In this document: in pieces, positions 1 to 9,435 of the stretch
Numbering within the stretch: the stretch's first letter is position 1
How the letters are laid out: every line of letters starts with the position of its first letter
Source of the DNA: Marinobacter antarcticus
GTDB lineage: Bacteria > Pseudomonadota > Gammaproteobacteria > Pseudomonadales > Oleiphilaceae
Direction of reading: 5' to 3'
DNA length: 64,000 nt
Assembly (NCBI RefSeq): GCF_900142385.1
Contig: NZ_FRAQ01000001.1
Coordinates: 1,426,001 to 1,490,000 of the forward strand
Notes under the pieces: model-generated
Told to the model about the DNA's origin: nothing
What the model saw: only the letters and a program-made list of their open reading frames with translations
Database searches by the model: none
Program-made: the position numbers and the translations under genes

Positions 1-54
1 TCTGGGAGCAATCATGTTCCGGAAACCAATAGTGCGAGTGTTTCCCGGTTTTGA
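1..54 (+). CDS. 3' end of an upstream gene (partial)
   Basis: The first 54 bases read as 17 sense codons and a TGA, with the open frame running in from before the window. The stop lies 9 nt before the GTG of mprF, so the two genes are probably co-transcribed. In Pseudomonas-type genomes mprF often follows an AcvB/VirJ-family gene, which would fit, but the 17 visible residues are too few to identify the product. The possibility that this frame is open by chance is real. Confidence 0.35.
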   Translation, partial: SGSNHVPETNSASVSRF

Positions 55-63
55 GCATCTCCG

Positions 64-2634
64 GTGAATACAAACCGAACCCTTGTAAATGCCGATCGGC
101 TGCGGGCCTGGCTCCCGCCAATGGTCGCAGTGCTGCTGCTTGCCGTTACCGTCTGGATACTCCATCGCGAACTACAAGCGATCCATTACCGAGATGTCCG
201 TGCAGCGCTCAGCGCTTTACCAACCGAGCATATCCTGCTGGCGCTGCTTTTCACCGCAGCCAACTACCTCGTTCTGAGTTGTTATGATCAGCTCGCTTTC
301 CACTACATTGGCAGGCGCATTGCGCGTTGGCGCATCGCACTGACGGCATTTATCAGCTATGCAGTGAGCAACAGCGTCGGTTTCGCGCTGCTATCCGGCA
401 CTGCTGTTCGTCATCGTTTGTATTCGCGTTGGGGCGTGGCAACTGCAGATTTATGGCGGATTGTCGCGGTGAACTCTACCACCTACTGGCTCGGCCTGCT
501 GGCTCTGGCCGGGTGGAGCTTTGCATTTCATCCCCATACTTACCTTGAAGGCGGTCTGGCGCAGGGAAGCGTAAAGTGGCTCGGTGTCGCCTGCATGGCC
601 GCTGTTATCGGTTATATGATCTTGTCGGTAGTGCGCAAGACACCGCTGCGCGTGCGTGGTTTCGAGATGAAGCTGCCATCGCTGTCGATCGCACTCGGGC
701 AGATACTGATATCAATGGCAGACTGGGCTTTGGCCGCCGCTGTGTTCTGGGCGCTGCTCCCGGCAGGTGGGCCCTCCTATGGCGTGATGCTTGGAGTTTT
801 CCTTGCGGCGCAGGTGCTGGGGCTGATCAGCCATGTGCCGGGCGGGCTTGGCGTGTTCGAAGGAGTCGTAGTGTTGCTGCTTGGGCCATACTTCCCGGCC
901 GACAGAATCATCGCCGCATTACTGCTTTATCGCCTTATTTATTACGTCATGCCGCTGGTTGTCGCGCTCATTTTTCTGGTCGGCGATGAACTGCGTCTGC
1001 GCCATGCGCGAGTGCAGTCTCTTGGTCGATCGCTGGGAGACTATTCGGTGCAGTTCGCACCGAGGATCTTGGCAGTATTCACCTTTATGGCAGGCCTTCT
1101 GCTTCTGGTGTCCGGGGCAACGCCGGCGGAGCACGAGCGGTTGTTCTGGCTGTCTGGCATGCTGCCGATCGGTTTGTTCGAGGCTTCGCATTTCCTTGGT
1201 AGCTTGGTGGGGGTTGTGCTGCTATTGCTGGCGCAGGCCGTTTCACGCCGCCTGCATCTGGCCTTCTACCTGGTGCTTGCTGCGCTGGTCGCGGGCATCC
1301 TGACTGCGCTGCTGAAAGCTGCTGACTGGGAGGAGGCCGCACTCCTGCTATTGTTGATGCTGGTGTTCATACCGAGTCGCAGTTTCTTCGAGCGCCGCGC
1401 GGCGTTGTTTGACACACGGTTCTCCCCTGGCTGGGTCATTGCTATCGTGGCGGCGCTGGGCGCCTCGGTGTGGCTGGGAATGTTCACTTTCCGGCATGTC
1501 GAGTACTCGAACGATCTTTGGTGGCAGGTGGCGTTGCAGCAGGATGCACCGCGTTTCCTGCGTGCCAGCCTTGGGGCTGCTGTAACGCTGCTGGTGTTTG
1601 GAATCTGGCACCTGTTGCGCCCTTTACCGCACACTGCCGAGCTGCCATCGACCGAAGAACTTGCCGAAGCTGATCGAATCATCCACGCACAGGCGGAAAC
1701 CCTGCCATTTCTTCTCTGGCTGCGCGACAAGGCGCTGATGTTCAATGATGAACGCACGGCGTTCGTAATGTACGGCATTCGCGGTCGCACCTGGGTAGCA
1801 TTGGGCGATCCGGTCGGCCCTGCAGCGGCTGCTCCGGGCCTGATCAGGGCTTTTATTGAACGTGCCGACGACTTCGGCGGCGTGCCGGTTTTCTATCAGG
1901 TTCATCAGACGCAGCTGCATCACTATGCTGAACTGGGCATGGCGTTCGCAAAGTTGGGCGAGGAGGCGCATTTGCCCCTCGAGCAGTTTTCACTCGAAGG
2001 TAGTCGCTATAAGGGATTTCGAACTGCCACGAATCGCCTTCGTCGGGAGCATGTCGGCTTTCGAATCGTCGAACCGGAGGCTGTAGAAGCCATCCTCCCG
2101 CAACTCAAGTCCGTTTCCGATGACTGGCTAGCCAGTAAATCAATTAGTGAGAAGGGATTTTCGCTGGGTTTCTTCGATCGTGACTATCTGTCTCGCCAGC
2201 CGGTCGCAGTTCTGGAGCAAGAAGGCCGTATTTTGGCGTTTGCCAGCCTGCAGTGTGGCCCAACCGGCGAGCAGCTGTCGGTTGACCTGATGCGTTTCGC
2301 GATGGATTCGCCAAATGGCGCTATGGATGGCTTGTTTGCGCATCTGCTCGTCTGGGGGCGTGAGCAGGGTTATCAGTGGTTTAACCTCGGTATGGCGCCG
2401 TTCTCCGGGCTGACTCATTCGGCAGTGTCGCCCTTTTGGAATCGTATGGGGGGGTTCCTCTATCGACACGGCGAAGCTTTCTACAACTTTGAAGGCCTGC
2501 GTGCCTACAAGCAAAAATTTCATCCGGTCTGGGAGGCCCGCTATCTGGCCTATCCGGGAGGAGTTGCCTTGCCTATGGTGCTGGCGGATATCGCTGCGCT
2601 CTCTGCAGGTGGATACCTGAGGATCTTGCGATGA
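64..2634 (+). CDS. mprF: bifunctional lysylphosphatidylglycerol synthetase/flippase MprF
   Basis: An 856-residue inner-membrane protein, the usual MprF length. The first ~500 residues carry many hydrophobic segments (flippase domain) with a conserved-looking GLISHVPGGLGVFEGV stretch near residue 260. The last ~330 residues form the soluble DUF2156 aminoacyl-tRNA transferase domain, including FVMYGIRGRTWVALGDPVGP and a WFNLGMAPF stretch near the end. The family transfers an amino acid (Lys or Ala) from charged tRNA to phosphatidylglycerol and flips the product, lowering surface negative charge and giving resistance to cationic peptides. The start is a GTG 9 nt after the preceding stop; the next in-frame ATG (121) would cut into the first membrane segment. 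The amino acid specificity cannot be read by eye. Confidence 0.9.
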   Translation: MNTNRTLVNADRLRAWLPPMVAVLLLAVTVWILHRELQAIHYRDVRAALSALPTEHILLALLFTAANYLVLSCYDQLAFHYIGRRIARWRIALTAFISYAVSNSVGFALLSGTAVRHRLYSRWGVATADLWRIVAVNSTTYWLGLLALAGWSFAFHPHTYLEGGLAQGSVKWLGVACMAAVIGYMILSVVRKTPLRVRGFEMKLPSLSIALGQILISMADWALAAAVFWALLPAGGPSYGVMLGVFLAAQVLGLISHVPGGLGVFEGVVVLLLGPYFPADRIIAALLLYRLIYYVMPLVVALIFLVGDELRLRHARVQSLGRSLGDYSVQFAPRILAVFTFMAGLLLLVSGATPAEHERLFWLSGMLPIGLFEASHFLGSLVGVVLLLLAQAVSRRLHLAFYLVLAALVAGILTALLKAADWEEAALLLLLMLVFIPSRSFFERRAALFDTRFSPGWVIAIVAALGASVWLGMFTFRHVEYSNDLWWQVALQQDAPRFLRASLGAAVTLLVFGIWHLLRPLPHTAELPSTEELAEADRIIHAQAETLPFLLWLRDKALMFNDERTAFVMYGIRGRTWVALGDPVGPAAAAPGLIRAFIERADDFGGVPVFYQVHQTQLHHYAELGMAFAKLGEEAHLPLEQFSLEGSRYKGFRTATNRLRREHVGFRIVEPEAVEAILPQLKSVSDDWLASKSISEKGFSLGFFDRDYLSRQPVAVLEQEGRILAFASLQCGPTGEQLSVDLMRFAMDSPNGAMDGLFAHLLVWGREQGYQWFNLGMAPFSGLTHSAVSPFWNRMGGFLYRHGEAFYNFEGLRAYKQKFHPVWEARYLAYPGGVALPMVLADIAALSAGGYLRILR

Positions 2635-2761
2635 CAAGGCTTTGGCATTGTGACCAGTCAGTCGCGACAGCTTGCTTGCTGAACAGGACTGTTCTCTAGT
2701 TTCTTGAGGCCTTACCATACATCGACGGTAGGCGAGAACGCATGTATTTCAGGGAGGCCCC

Positions 2762-4033
2762 ATGGCTGTTGGCAAGCGCCATACGGCATTACTGGCTGGT
2801 TTTATCGGTAATGTTGTGGAGTGGTATGACTTTGCATTGTATGGCTACATGGCCGGAATTCTCGCTACGCTGTTCTTTCCGAGCGAGAGTCAGCTCGCGT
2901 CTCTGATTGCTACCTACGGCGTTTTTGCCGCCGGTTTTTTCATGCGTCCGCTGGGAGCAGGCCTGTTTGGCTGGCTGGGAGATACCGTGGGGCGCACCAA
3001 AACCATGATGGTTTCGGTCATGATGATGGCGCTGCCCACGGTATTACTTGGTTGCCTGCCGACTTACGACACGGCAGGTATCTGGGCACCGATTCTGCTG
3101 ATTGTGATTCGTCTGGTCCAGGGGCTGTCAGTTGGTGGCGAGTTCAGCAGTTCGGTGGTTTATCTGGTGGAAACAGCGCCGGATGGTAAGCGCGGTTATT
3201 CGGGTAGCTGGGCCAATACTGGTAGCATGGTGGGCATGTTGCTGGGGGCAGGGGTCGCCGCCGTAGCGACCAGTTTGTTGTCTGAGGAAGCACTGCACGC
3301 CTGGGGTTGGCGTTTGCCATTTCTGATCGGTGGTCTGATCGGCTTGGTCGCCATTCTGCTGCGTCGGAACCTGCCGGAATCAAAACATTTCAACCGCCAT
3401 CTGCATGATCGTTCCCAAACGTCGCCCTTGTTACAGGCATTCACGACGGATCGGCTGAAGATGATCAAGGGGATTATGTTTGCATCGGCCTACGGCGTAA
3501 TCTTCTATTTGCCGCTGGTGTATTTACCTGAATGGTTGCATCTCCAGACGGGCATGCCCCGTGATAAAGCCCTTCAAATCAATACCGCCGCCACAGCGCT
3601 ACTTCTGGTTCTGATACCGTTCGTGGGTTTGATCAGTGATCGCTTTATACGCAGGACACATTTCATTGCCGGCGCGATGTTGGTGATGGCTCTGGTCTCC
3701 TATCCTTTCTACACCCTGCTGGCGAATGATGGATGGTGGGGGGCCGTTGTGGTGCAGTTTGTATTGGCGATTCTGTTGGCCGTTCCGCTGGGCGCTGCGC
3801 CGGCATTATTTGTTGAGCTGTTTCCCGCCCGGGACCGGCTGTCTGGCTATTCTATCGCCTATAATCTTGGGCTGGGGATCGTTGGCGGTGCTACGCCGAT
3901 GGTTGCCACGTGGCTGATCAAAGAAAGCGGGTCACCAGCTGCACCGGCATTTCTGCTGACCGCTGCCGCTGTGCTCGCGTTTGCTGCTGTGCTGTGGATC
4001 AGAGACGGAAGCCGGGAACCTCTGCTGGACTGA
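2762..4033 (+). CDS. MFS transporter, metabolite:H+ symporter (MHS) family
   Basis: A 423-residue protein with about 12 hydrophobic segments. The N-terminal GNVVEWYDFALYGYMA signature and the loop-2/3 GWLGDTVGRTKTM motif mark the MHS branch of the major facilitator superfamily, which imports dicarboxylates, betaine, proline or related acids with protons across the inner membrane. Substrate is unknown. The ATG is preceded by a strong GGGAGG ribosome site. It follows mprF by 127 nt, on the same strand, and no terminator is evident between them. No partner enzyme nearby points to the substrate. Confidence 0.85.
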   Translation: MAVGKRHTALLAGFIGNVVEWYDFALYGYMAGILATLFFPSESQLASLIATYGVFAAGFFMRPLGAGLFGWLGDTVGRTKTMMVSVMMMALPTVLLGCLPTYDTAGIWAPILLIVIRLVQGLSVGGEFSSSVVYLVETAPDGKRGYSGSWANTGSMVGMLLGAGVAAVATSLLSEEALHAWGWRLPFLIGGLIGLVAILLRRNLPESKHFNRHLHDRSQTSPLLQAFTTDRLKMIKGIMFASAYGVIFYLPLVYLPEWLHLQTGMPRDKALQINTAATALLLVLIPFVGLISDRFIRRTHFIAGAMLVMALVSYPFYTLLANDGWWGAVVVQFVLAILLAVPLGAAPALFVELFPARDRLSGYSIAYNLGLGIVGGATPMVATWLIKESGSPAAPAFLLTAAAVLAFAAVLWIRDGSREPLLD

Positions 4034-4127
4034 TGTGTAAATACCAGCAGGGACGGATGTTTTCATCCTTGCGACCACTCACACCCCCAATAACAATAAG
4101 GCTAGGCCATTGCTGATTTCCTGAACC

Positions 4128-7100
4128 TTAGGCTGACAGGCCTCTGGCTTTTTTGAGGAAATCTTCGAACTCCGCAGCGGGCAGGGGCCGGGAGAAGAAG
4201 TATCCCTGGCCGTTATCGCACCCGATTTCCAGCAATAAACGGCGTTGCGCTTCTGTTTCGACCCCTTCTGCGATGACTTTCAGGCCGAGCTTGTGAGCCA
4301 TGACTACAATGGCTTCGGAAAGCACCAGATCGTTCTGCTCAGTTTCGAGATTCTGGATAAAAGACTGATCAATCTTGAGGTAATCGATATCAAACCGTTT
4401 GAGATAAGACAGGGCCGAGTAGCCGACACCGAAATCATCAATAGCGACCTCAATCCCTGCATCCTTGAACAGGAGCAGCTTATCCTTGACGTCATCGCTG
4501 GCATTCAGCAGCAGGCCTTCGGTAATTTCGATGCTAAGGTATTTTTCGTCTAACCCCAGAGTTTGCAGATAAGTTAACCAGTCCGTGATGTTCAGGGCAT
4601 CACTCTGAAATTGTACCGGTGACATGTTCACCGATATCTGTAATCCTTTATTGAACAAGTCACACCACCGCTTTGCCTGGGCAGCGGACTCCCGAAACAC
4701 CCAATCGCCAATTCCGACAATCAAACCACTTTCTTCAGCCAAGGGAATAAACTCGGCGGGGCTTATCATTCCCCGCTCCGGATGATTCCAGCGTATCAGT
4801 GCTTCCGCTTTGCAGATGTGTCCGGTCGCGAGATTGATGATGGGCTGGAAATGAAGCTCGAACTGCCGGTTCTCAACTGCCGAGCGCATATCATTTAACA
4901 GCTTCAGGCGATTCTGGGCCTCATCATGCAGGGACCGGGTAAAATAGCTGAGGCGGTTTCGGCCGGTCATTTTTGAAGCATACATAGCCTGGTCGGCGTT
5001 ACTGATTAGCTGGTCAACCTCCGAAGCGTCGTCCGGACAGAAGGTTATGCCGATACTGGCCTGGGCATAGATGGTTTCGTTGTCGATGAAATAAGGTTCT
5101 GCCAACACATTGATGACTTGCTCGGCCACCTTTTCGGCATCGATAGTCTTTGCCAGTTCGGGCAAAATGATGGTGAACTCGTCCCCGCCCATCCGGGCTA
5201 CGGTATCGGATCCCCTTACACAATCGTTGATTCGCTTTGCGGCCTTGATCAGCAGCTGGTCACCCACAGGGTGCCCGAGGGTATCGTTAACATCCTTAAA
5301 GTGATCAAGGTCGATGAACAGCAATGCCAGCAATGAATCCTGGCGTCGGGACTTTCGGATTTCCTGCTCCAGTCGATCCTGGAACATGTAACGGTTCGGT
5401 AAATCGGTCAGGAAATCGTAGTTTGCCTGGCGCCAAATCAGTTCGTCTGAACGAACTTTGCTGGTGATATCCGAGCCCATGGCCACATAACGCTGGATGT
5501 CACCTTCATCATTGTAAATGGCATTGATGGTGAGCCATTCCGGAAAGGTTTCGCCATCTTTTCGGCGGTTCCAGATCTCGCCCTGCCAAAAACCGCGCCG
5601 AGTTATCTCCTTCCACATCGATTGATAGAAATCAGCATCATGGCGGGTAGAGCGGAGAACGGACGGACTTTGACCCCGGATATCTTCAAGGGTATAGCCG
5701 GTTATTCTGGTGAATGCCGGGTTGAGTGCAACGATCCTGTTGTTGGCATCGGTTACCAGCACAGCTTCCGAACTGTTGCTGTAAATGGACGATGCAAGGT
5801 GAAGCTCTGCTTCTGCATAGGTTCTCTCGATGGCGATGCCGACCAGGTTGGCTGCGCTCTCGATTAACGCGATTTCGTGTTTGTCAGGTGCGCCGGGCTC
5901 CTGGCGATAAATGGCAAAGGTGCCCAGGATTTTGCCTGGTACAGAGTGGATGGGTTCTGACCAGCAAGACGCGAGACCGGCGTCGGCTGCCAGTTCTTTA
6001 TAGTTCTCCCAGTAGGGGTGAGTCGCGATTTCTTCGACAAAAACGCGTTTTCCTAAAAAGGCGGCTGTTCCGCAAGATCCCACGCCTATCCCGATCTCGA
6101 CGCCATTAATAGCCTCATTGAAAAAGTCGGGCAGGCTGGGTGCTGCGCCTTTCAGAAGATGTTTTCCCTCGTCGTCCATCAAGAGGATTGAGCACATAGA
6201 CCCGGGGTAAATCGATTCAGACGATTGGATGACCTGCAACAGGATCTCATTCAGAGAGGCGCCTCTGGCGACTTTTTCCAGAGTCAGCTCCCGCATTTGC
6301 TCGCGTCGCTCTACCAGCTTGCGGATTGAAATGTCCTCAATCAGCGATACTGCATAGGCGAGGGCGCCATCAGCATTTCGAACCGCCCGCACGGCCAGGT
6401 GCACATCGATCAGATCATGAGTTTTGCGGACAAACCGCTTTTCAATCACAAACTCGTCAATGGAGCCGTCGAGTAATTGCTGGAAGAGAGTATTGTTGGC
6501 CTCCCGGTCATCGGGGTGGGTCAGGTCTTCCCAAGTCGTGGTCGTAAGCTCTTCGGCTGTGTAGCCGAGCATGTCGCAGAGAGCTTGATTCACTTCCATC
6601 CAACTTCGGTCTGGACGGGTTGCTGCCATGCCAAACATTGAGCGCTCGAAGTAAGCTCGGAAATGCTGTTCATTGGCCCGAAGCGCTTCAACTGCGTTGT
6701 GACGAGCCCGTTCGCGATCGAAGTTGTCTAGGGCGAATTCGAGATCGCGGGCCGCTTCGTCAAGAAGCCCGATCGTCTCACCGTCGAAGAAGTCTGCAGC
6801 CTCATGATATACCGACAGAACCGCGAAAGGTTCCCCGTTACGCTGGATGGGGAAGCTGCCGCCGCTGGCCCAGCCAAAACGCTTTGCCTGTTCATGCCAG
6901 GGCTCTGTCATCGGGTTGGTTGCCCAATCACATGTGATGACGGAGTGATTGTTATGATAGGCCGTCGCCGTCGGCCCACGGCCCTCCGGGGTGTTCTTCT
7001 GTGTCGAGATCTGGATATTCTTGAGATAATCCGTTCCGGTACCATAACTTTCTACCGGAGCGATCTGTTCTGATTTTAGATCAGCAACGCCAATCCAGGC

Positions 7101-7319
7101 CATACTGACCCCTCCAAAATCAACCGCGATCTTGCAGACCAGAGGAAACAGCTCTTCCTCGTCACTGATGCGAACAATGGCCTGATTGATTTCGCTGAGT
7201 GCCCGGTATAGCTGGGTTAGCCTCTGAATGCGCGCATTCTCTGGCGCACCTTGGGTCACAGTTGGTGCGTCCGGGTGCCTTCTTTTCCGATCGGCCTCAC
7301 TATCAGACGGGTTAGTCAA
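4128..7319 (-). CDS. GAF-PAS-GAF-PAS-GGDEF-EAL cyclic-di-GMP signalling protein
   Basis: A 1063-residue protein without obvious membrane segments. Approximate order: GAF (30-200), PAS (215-330), GAF (350-500), PAS (505-620), GGDEF (635-795), EAL (805-1055). The cyclase motif is intact (RMGGDEF) with an inhibitory I-site RGSD five residues before it. The EAL domain keeps EALIRW, SVNMSP, ITEGLL, DDFGVGYS, KIDQSF and AEGVET, so both synthesis and hydrolysis of c-di-GMP look possible. The second PAS has the WQGEIWNRRKDGE pattern common in sensory PAS domains. The frame opens with TTG at 7319 and no convincing ribosome site, so the start is uncertain. The next gene upstream on the same strand (7582-8451) encodes a periplasmic binding protein. 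Confidence 0.9.
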   Translation of the reverse strand: MTNPSDSEADRKRRHPDAPTVTQGAPENARIQRLTQLYRALSEINQAIVRISDEEELFPLVCKIAVDFGGVSMAWIGVADLKSEQIAPVESYGTGTDYLKNIQISTQKNTPEGRGPTATAYHNNHSVITCDWATNPMTEPWHEQAKRFGWASGGSFPIQRNGEPFAVLSVYHEAADFFDGETIGLLDEAARDLEFALDNFDRERARHNAVEALRANEQHFRAYFERSMFGMAATRPDRSWMEVNQALCDMLGYTAEELTTTTWEDLTHPDDREANNTLFQQLLDGSIDEFVIEKRFVRKTHDLIDVHLAVRAVRNADGALAYAVSLIEDISIRKLVERREQMRELTLEKVARGASLNEILLQVIQSSESIYPGSMCSILLMDDEGKHLLKGAAPSLPDFFNEAINGVEIGIGVGSCGTAAFLGKRVFVEEIATHPYWENYKELAADAGLASCWSEPIHSVPGKILGTFAIYRQEPGAPDKHEIALIESAANLVGIAIERTYAEAELHLASSIYSNSSEAVLVTDANNRIVALNPAFTRITGYTLEDIRGQSPSVLRSTRHDADFYQSMWKEITRRGFWQGEIWNRRKDGETFPEWLTINAIYNDEGDIQRYVAMGSDITSKVRSDELIWRQANYDFLTDLPNRYMFQDRLEQEIRKSRRQDSLLALLFIDLDHFKDVNDTLGHPVGDQLLIKAAKRINDCVRGSDTVARMGGDEFTIILPELAKTIDAEKVAEQVINVLAEPYFIDNETIYAQASIGITFCPDDASEVDQLISNADQAMYASKMTGRNRLSYFTRSLHDEAQNRLKLLNDMRSAVENRQFELHFQPIINLATGHICKAEALIRWNHPERGMISPAEFIPLAEESGLIVGIGDWVFRESAAQAKRWCDLFNKGLQISVNMSPVQFQSDALNITDWLTYLQTLGLDEKYLSIEITEGLLLNASDDVKDKLLLFKDAGIEVAIDDFGVGYSALSYLKRFDIDYLKIDQSFIQNLETEQNDLVLSEAIVVMAHKLGLKVIAEGVETEAQRRLLLEIGCDNGQGYFFSRPLPAAEFEDFLKKARGLSA

Positions 7320-7581
7320 GGTGCTGCTCGCTGTGGCCAGAGGTTTATCGTTATTTATAGCTAGTGTTCATGCTTTCTGAGTGAAGTTCAAGCAGATTGC
7401 GGGGAGGGGCCTGCTTATGATTCAGGCGTTGCGTTTTGCCTCTGCCTCCTGTTGTGACGTAGCTTGGAATCTCATTCTTCGAACAGTAGACCTCTCATGC
7501 ATGATCAATTAAAGTTTCATTATTTGAAAGTCGCCCTTGTGGTGATCTCGACCGGTTGGGGCATGAACGTAAAGGCGGTTT

Positions 7582-8451
7582 TCAGGGTGTTTCAGGCAAT
7601 TCGGGGAGATTCAGCTGATAATTGTCGAGTATGGCGTTATAGGTGCCATCAACTTTCATGGATTCCAGTGCTTCATCGAAGGCCAGAACATATGTCGGAT
7701 CGATACGGCGCCGGGAGAACGCCACAAAGGTCGGCGAGGTAGACACTATGAGGGGCAGGCCGGATTCTTTTTCCCGCACGACGTGGATCTCGTTCTCCAG
7801 CCCCAGTTCCTTGAGATAGTGCATGGTAGGCAAAAGATCGCCGATAAATACATCGGTGCGGTCGGCCGTCAGAAGCTTCAGGTTGCGGGGGATGGTCTGG
7901 GACACTTCCAGGGCCCGAAATGGCTGATCTTGCAGCAGACGATCAAAACGTTCCCCATAGTAGTAGCCTAACTGGATACCAACTCGCAATTCGGGGGCCT
8001 CTACAAGATCACGGGACAATGCTTTGGGCTCCCGGGCAAAGAATACGTAGGTCTCGTCCATCAATACTGAATTATGGTATAGCCCCCAGGTTTGCCGCTC
8101 TTCGGTCTTCCCCGCGTTAAAGGCGGCGTCGGCGTTGCCCACAGCCACTTCCTGGAGCACCCGTTTCCAGGGATCCATTCTGAATTCTACTTCATGACCG
8201 GTCCGGTGCACCGCCTCGCGAATCCCCTCCACCAAGATCCCGGTGATGTCACCGTTTTCATCGGTATACGCCAGCGGAGGATTCTCCAAAGTACGCATCT
8301 GCAGCGTTTCGCCGTCTAGGGGGCCTTTGCCGTCGGTAGGGGCGTCCTCGGCGTTTGCGGGAAGGCAGGTTAACAAAACAGTTAGCCCGACCAGCGACGC
8401 ACCGGCTTTGAGCGACCTACAAAAAGTTTTACCCGTGGGGAAAGGCAGCAC
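7582..8451 (-). CDS. periplasmic substrate-binding protein, family 3 (amino-acid type)
   Basis: A 289-residue protein with an N-terminal signal sequence (basic start, hydrophobic LVGLTVLLTCLPANA, probable cleavage after AxA) and a family 3 solute-binding fold. Recognisable parts are the early region around PLAYTDENGDITGILVE, the hinge stretch LRVGIQLGYYYGERF, and a final helix with ALESMKVDGTYNAIL. Such proteins bind small polar ligands for ABC importers or feed sensor proteins. No permease or ATPase lies near; its neighbour downstream is the GGDEF/EAL protein, so a sensory role is possible. The GTG start is favoured by AAGGAGA upstream. Confidence 0.8.
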   Translation of the reverse strand: MLPFPTGKTFCRSLKAGASLVGLTVLLTCLPANAEDAPTDGKGPLDGETLQMRTLENPPLAYTDENGDITGILVEGIREAVHRTGHEVEFRMDPWKRVLQEVAVGNADAAFNAGKTEERQTWGLYHNSVLMDETYVFFAREPKALSRDLVEAPELRVGIQLGYYYGERFDRLLQDQPFRALEVSQTIPRNLKLLTADRTDVFIGDLLPTMHYLKELGLENEIHVVREKESGLPLIVSTSPTFVAFSRRRIDPTYVLAFDEALESMKVDGTYNAILDNYQLNLPELPETP

Positions 8452-8776
8452 GAAACTTTGTCTCCTTCGTTCTTGACGGGATACAACCCATGCAGCCGAC
8501 CCTCAATACGAATATATCTGCATCTGGCAACTTTCTCCCCATGGATCACGTTACTTATTGTCGAAAAATGTAATAGATCAAGGAAAGTACCTCCGTGAGT
8601 GAGGCGGAAAAGCAGTTGGCGTCGATTGTTCGGGATTTTCACCATCGAGCCAGTGCGCAGGCTCAGGAAAAACTGAAGAGACTTCCCGGTTTTCGCTGAG
8701 GTGGCGGTTTCAAGACTCTGGCTGAAGGCCAGAAAGGCCCGCAGGCAGAAAACGTAGTTGCTGTTAAATGCAGAAA
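8452..8776. other. intergenic region with one weak short frame
   Basis: 325 bases between two minus-strand genes. The left side holds the ribosome site and presumably the promoter of the binding-protein gene. The only coding-like item is a short plus-strand frame at 8595-8699, listed separately. No repeat, RNA gene or strong terminator was seen. Confidence 0.5.
8595..8699 (+). CDS. possible small protein (34 aa)
   Basis: A short frame starting with GTG after an AAGGAAAG stretch. It encodes a 34-residue charged peptide that begins MSEAEKQLASIVRDFHHR and ends LPGFR, and looks like an amphipathic helix. The composition resembles a real protein more than random translation, but there is no family recognition. 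It may also be the remnant of a larger gene. Confidence 0.25.
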   Translation: MSEAEKQLASIVRDFHHRASAQAQEKLKRLPGFR

Positions 8777-8971
8777 CTAATATGTCACCCCGTGGCGATC
8801 AAAGATTTCCTCAATCTCTCTACGCTCTTCAGTCGGGATCATAACCCTGATCACTTGCTGTTCATCCTCTATATAAATATTCTCCTGAGGAATTCCTGAA
8901 CCAATCAGGTCGTCACGAACATTCTTGGCTTGAACCTTCGAGGTGAAGTTTCCATTCAGCGCTTTGCTCAT
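8777..8971 (-). CDS. small conserved-looking hypothetical protein (64 aa)
   Basis: The reading frame is open from 9064, but the ATG at 8971 has a strong GGAGG ribosome site 8 nt upstream, giving a 64-residue product beginning MSKALNGNFTSK. The sequence alternates an N-terminal helix (VQAKNVRDDLIGSGIPQ) with a strand (VIRVMIPTEE) and a final helix ending EIFDRHGVTY. This betaalpha layout is like the small stress-related proteins that mimic a flavinator or ferredoxin-like half-fold, but no function is recognised. The mRNA would be monocistronic. The IS3 remnant begins about 100 nt upstream. Confidence 0.55.
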   Translation of the reverse strand: MSKALNGNFTSKVQAKNVRDDLIGSGIPQENIYIEDEQQVIRVMIPTEERREIEEIFDRHGVTY

Positions 8972-9076
8972 CAGACTATCCTCCAGATAGTTAAGGGATT
9001 CACTCATCAGAGTAGAAGAGGTTTGGATACCTGTAAATGCAATGTGGAATGGTAATTCCCCCATTTTAAGAGGGCA

Positions 9077-9208
9077 TCAAAAGTAGAGTTCAGCCCCCGT
9101 GGCCAATTTCTGTTGCGGGGTAATGCCCCCGAGGGCTATGTTGGGCCGTTCGTTATTGTAGGTCCAGGCCCTGTTTCTGGTGGCGATTGTCCTGTGGTAA
9201 CTCATGCC
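9077..9208 (-). pseudogene. C-terminal remnant of an IS3-family transposase (OrfB)
   Basis: The minus strand from about 9208 to the TGA at 9077 translates to an uninterrupted stretch containing RAWTYNNERPNIALGGITP followed by QQKLATGAELYF and a stop. YNxxRP and the following alanine/leucine-glycine-threonine-proline pattern are the hallmark of the C-terminus of IS3-family integrase-type transposases. The rest of the transposase (the DDE core and OrfA) is missing. It shows that this site has received insertion elements more than once. Confidence 0.6.
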
Positions 9209-9252
9209 GAAGAGAGTTCCAGCTGAGTGATGAAAAAGGGCGTCGGGTGCTC

Positions 9253-9270
9253 TAGCCCGGATTTCTCATA
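9253..9270 (+). repeat. left 18-bp terminal inverted repeat (IS1380-type)
   Basis: TAGCCCGGATTTCTCATA at this site is the exact reverse complement of 11705-11722. A diverged copy (14 of 18 identical) lies at 11033-11050. The two exact copies face each other over 2.47 kb and enclose the MASE1-GGDEF gene. Confidence 0.7.
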
Positions 9271-9389
9271 AGGGGATAAAAAAATCGGCTGAAAATGCTA
9301 TGATTTCAAGGGCCTAAACAATCCATCAAGCACTAAAAGCCGCTATCCAAAATGGTACCTGAAAAACTGACTTTCTCGCCTCCGGGCTA
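9253..9389 (+). mobile_element. IS1380-family element, internally deleted end fragment
   Basis: The fragment opens with the terminal repeat TAGCCCGGATTTCTCATA (9253-9270). The next ~110 bases closely match 11051-11161, the left end of the IS1380 copy to the right. It runs into the first codons of a transposase (ATGGTACCTGAAAAACTG) and then stops matching, continuing with TCCGGGCTA, which equals the outer 9 bases of the opposite terminal repeat. It therefore looks like an element collapsed to its two ends. No clear target duplication is visible. Confidence 0.6.
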
Positions 9390-9435
9390 GCCTGGGTTTC
9401 TAGTCCGAAAGGCGTCAGTGCAATTGTCCTTCTTG

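Noticed and set aside
4055..4068. GGATG-TTTT-CATCC hairpin after the MHS transporter
   Set aside because: Five base pairs and no T-run; chance occurrence is likely.
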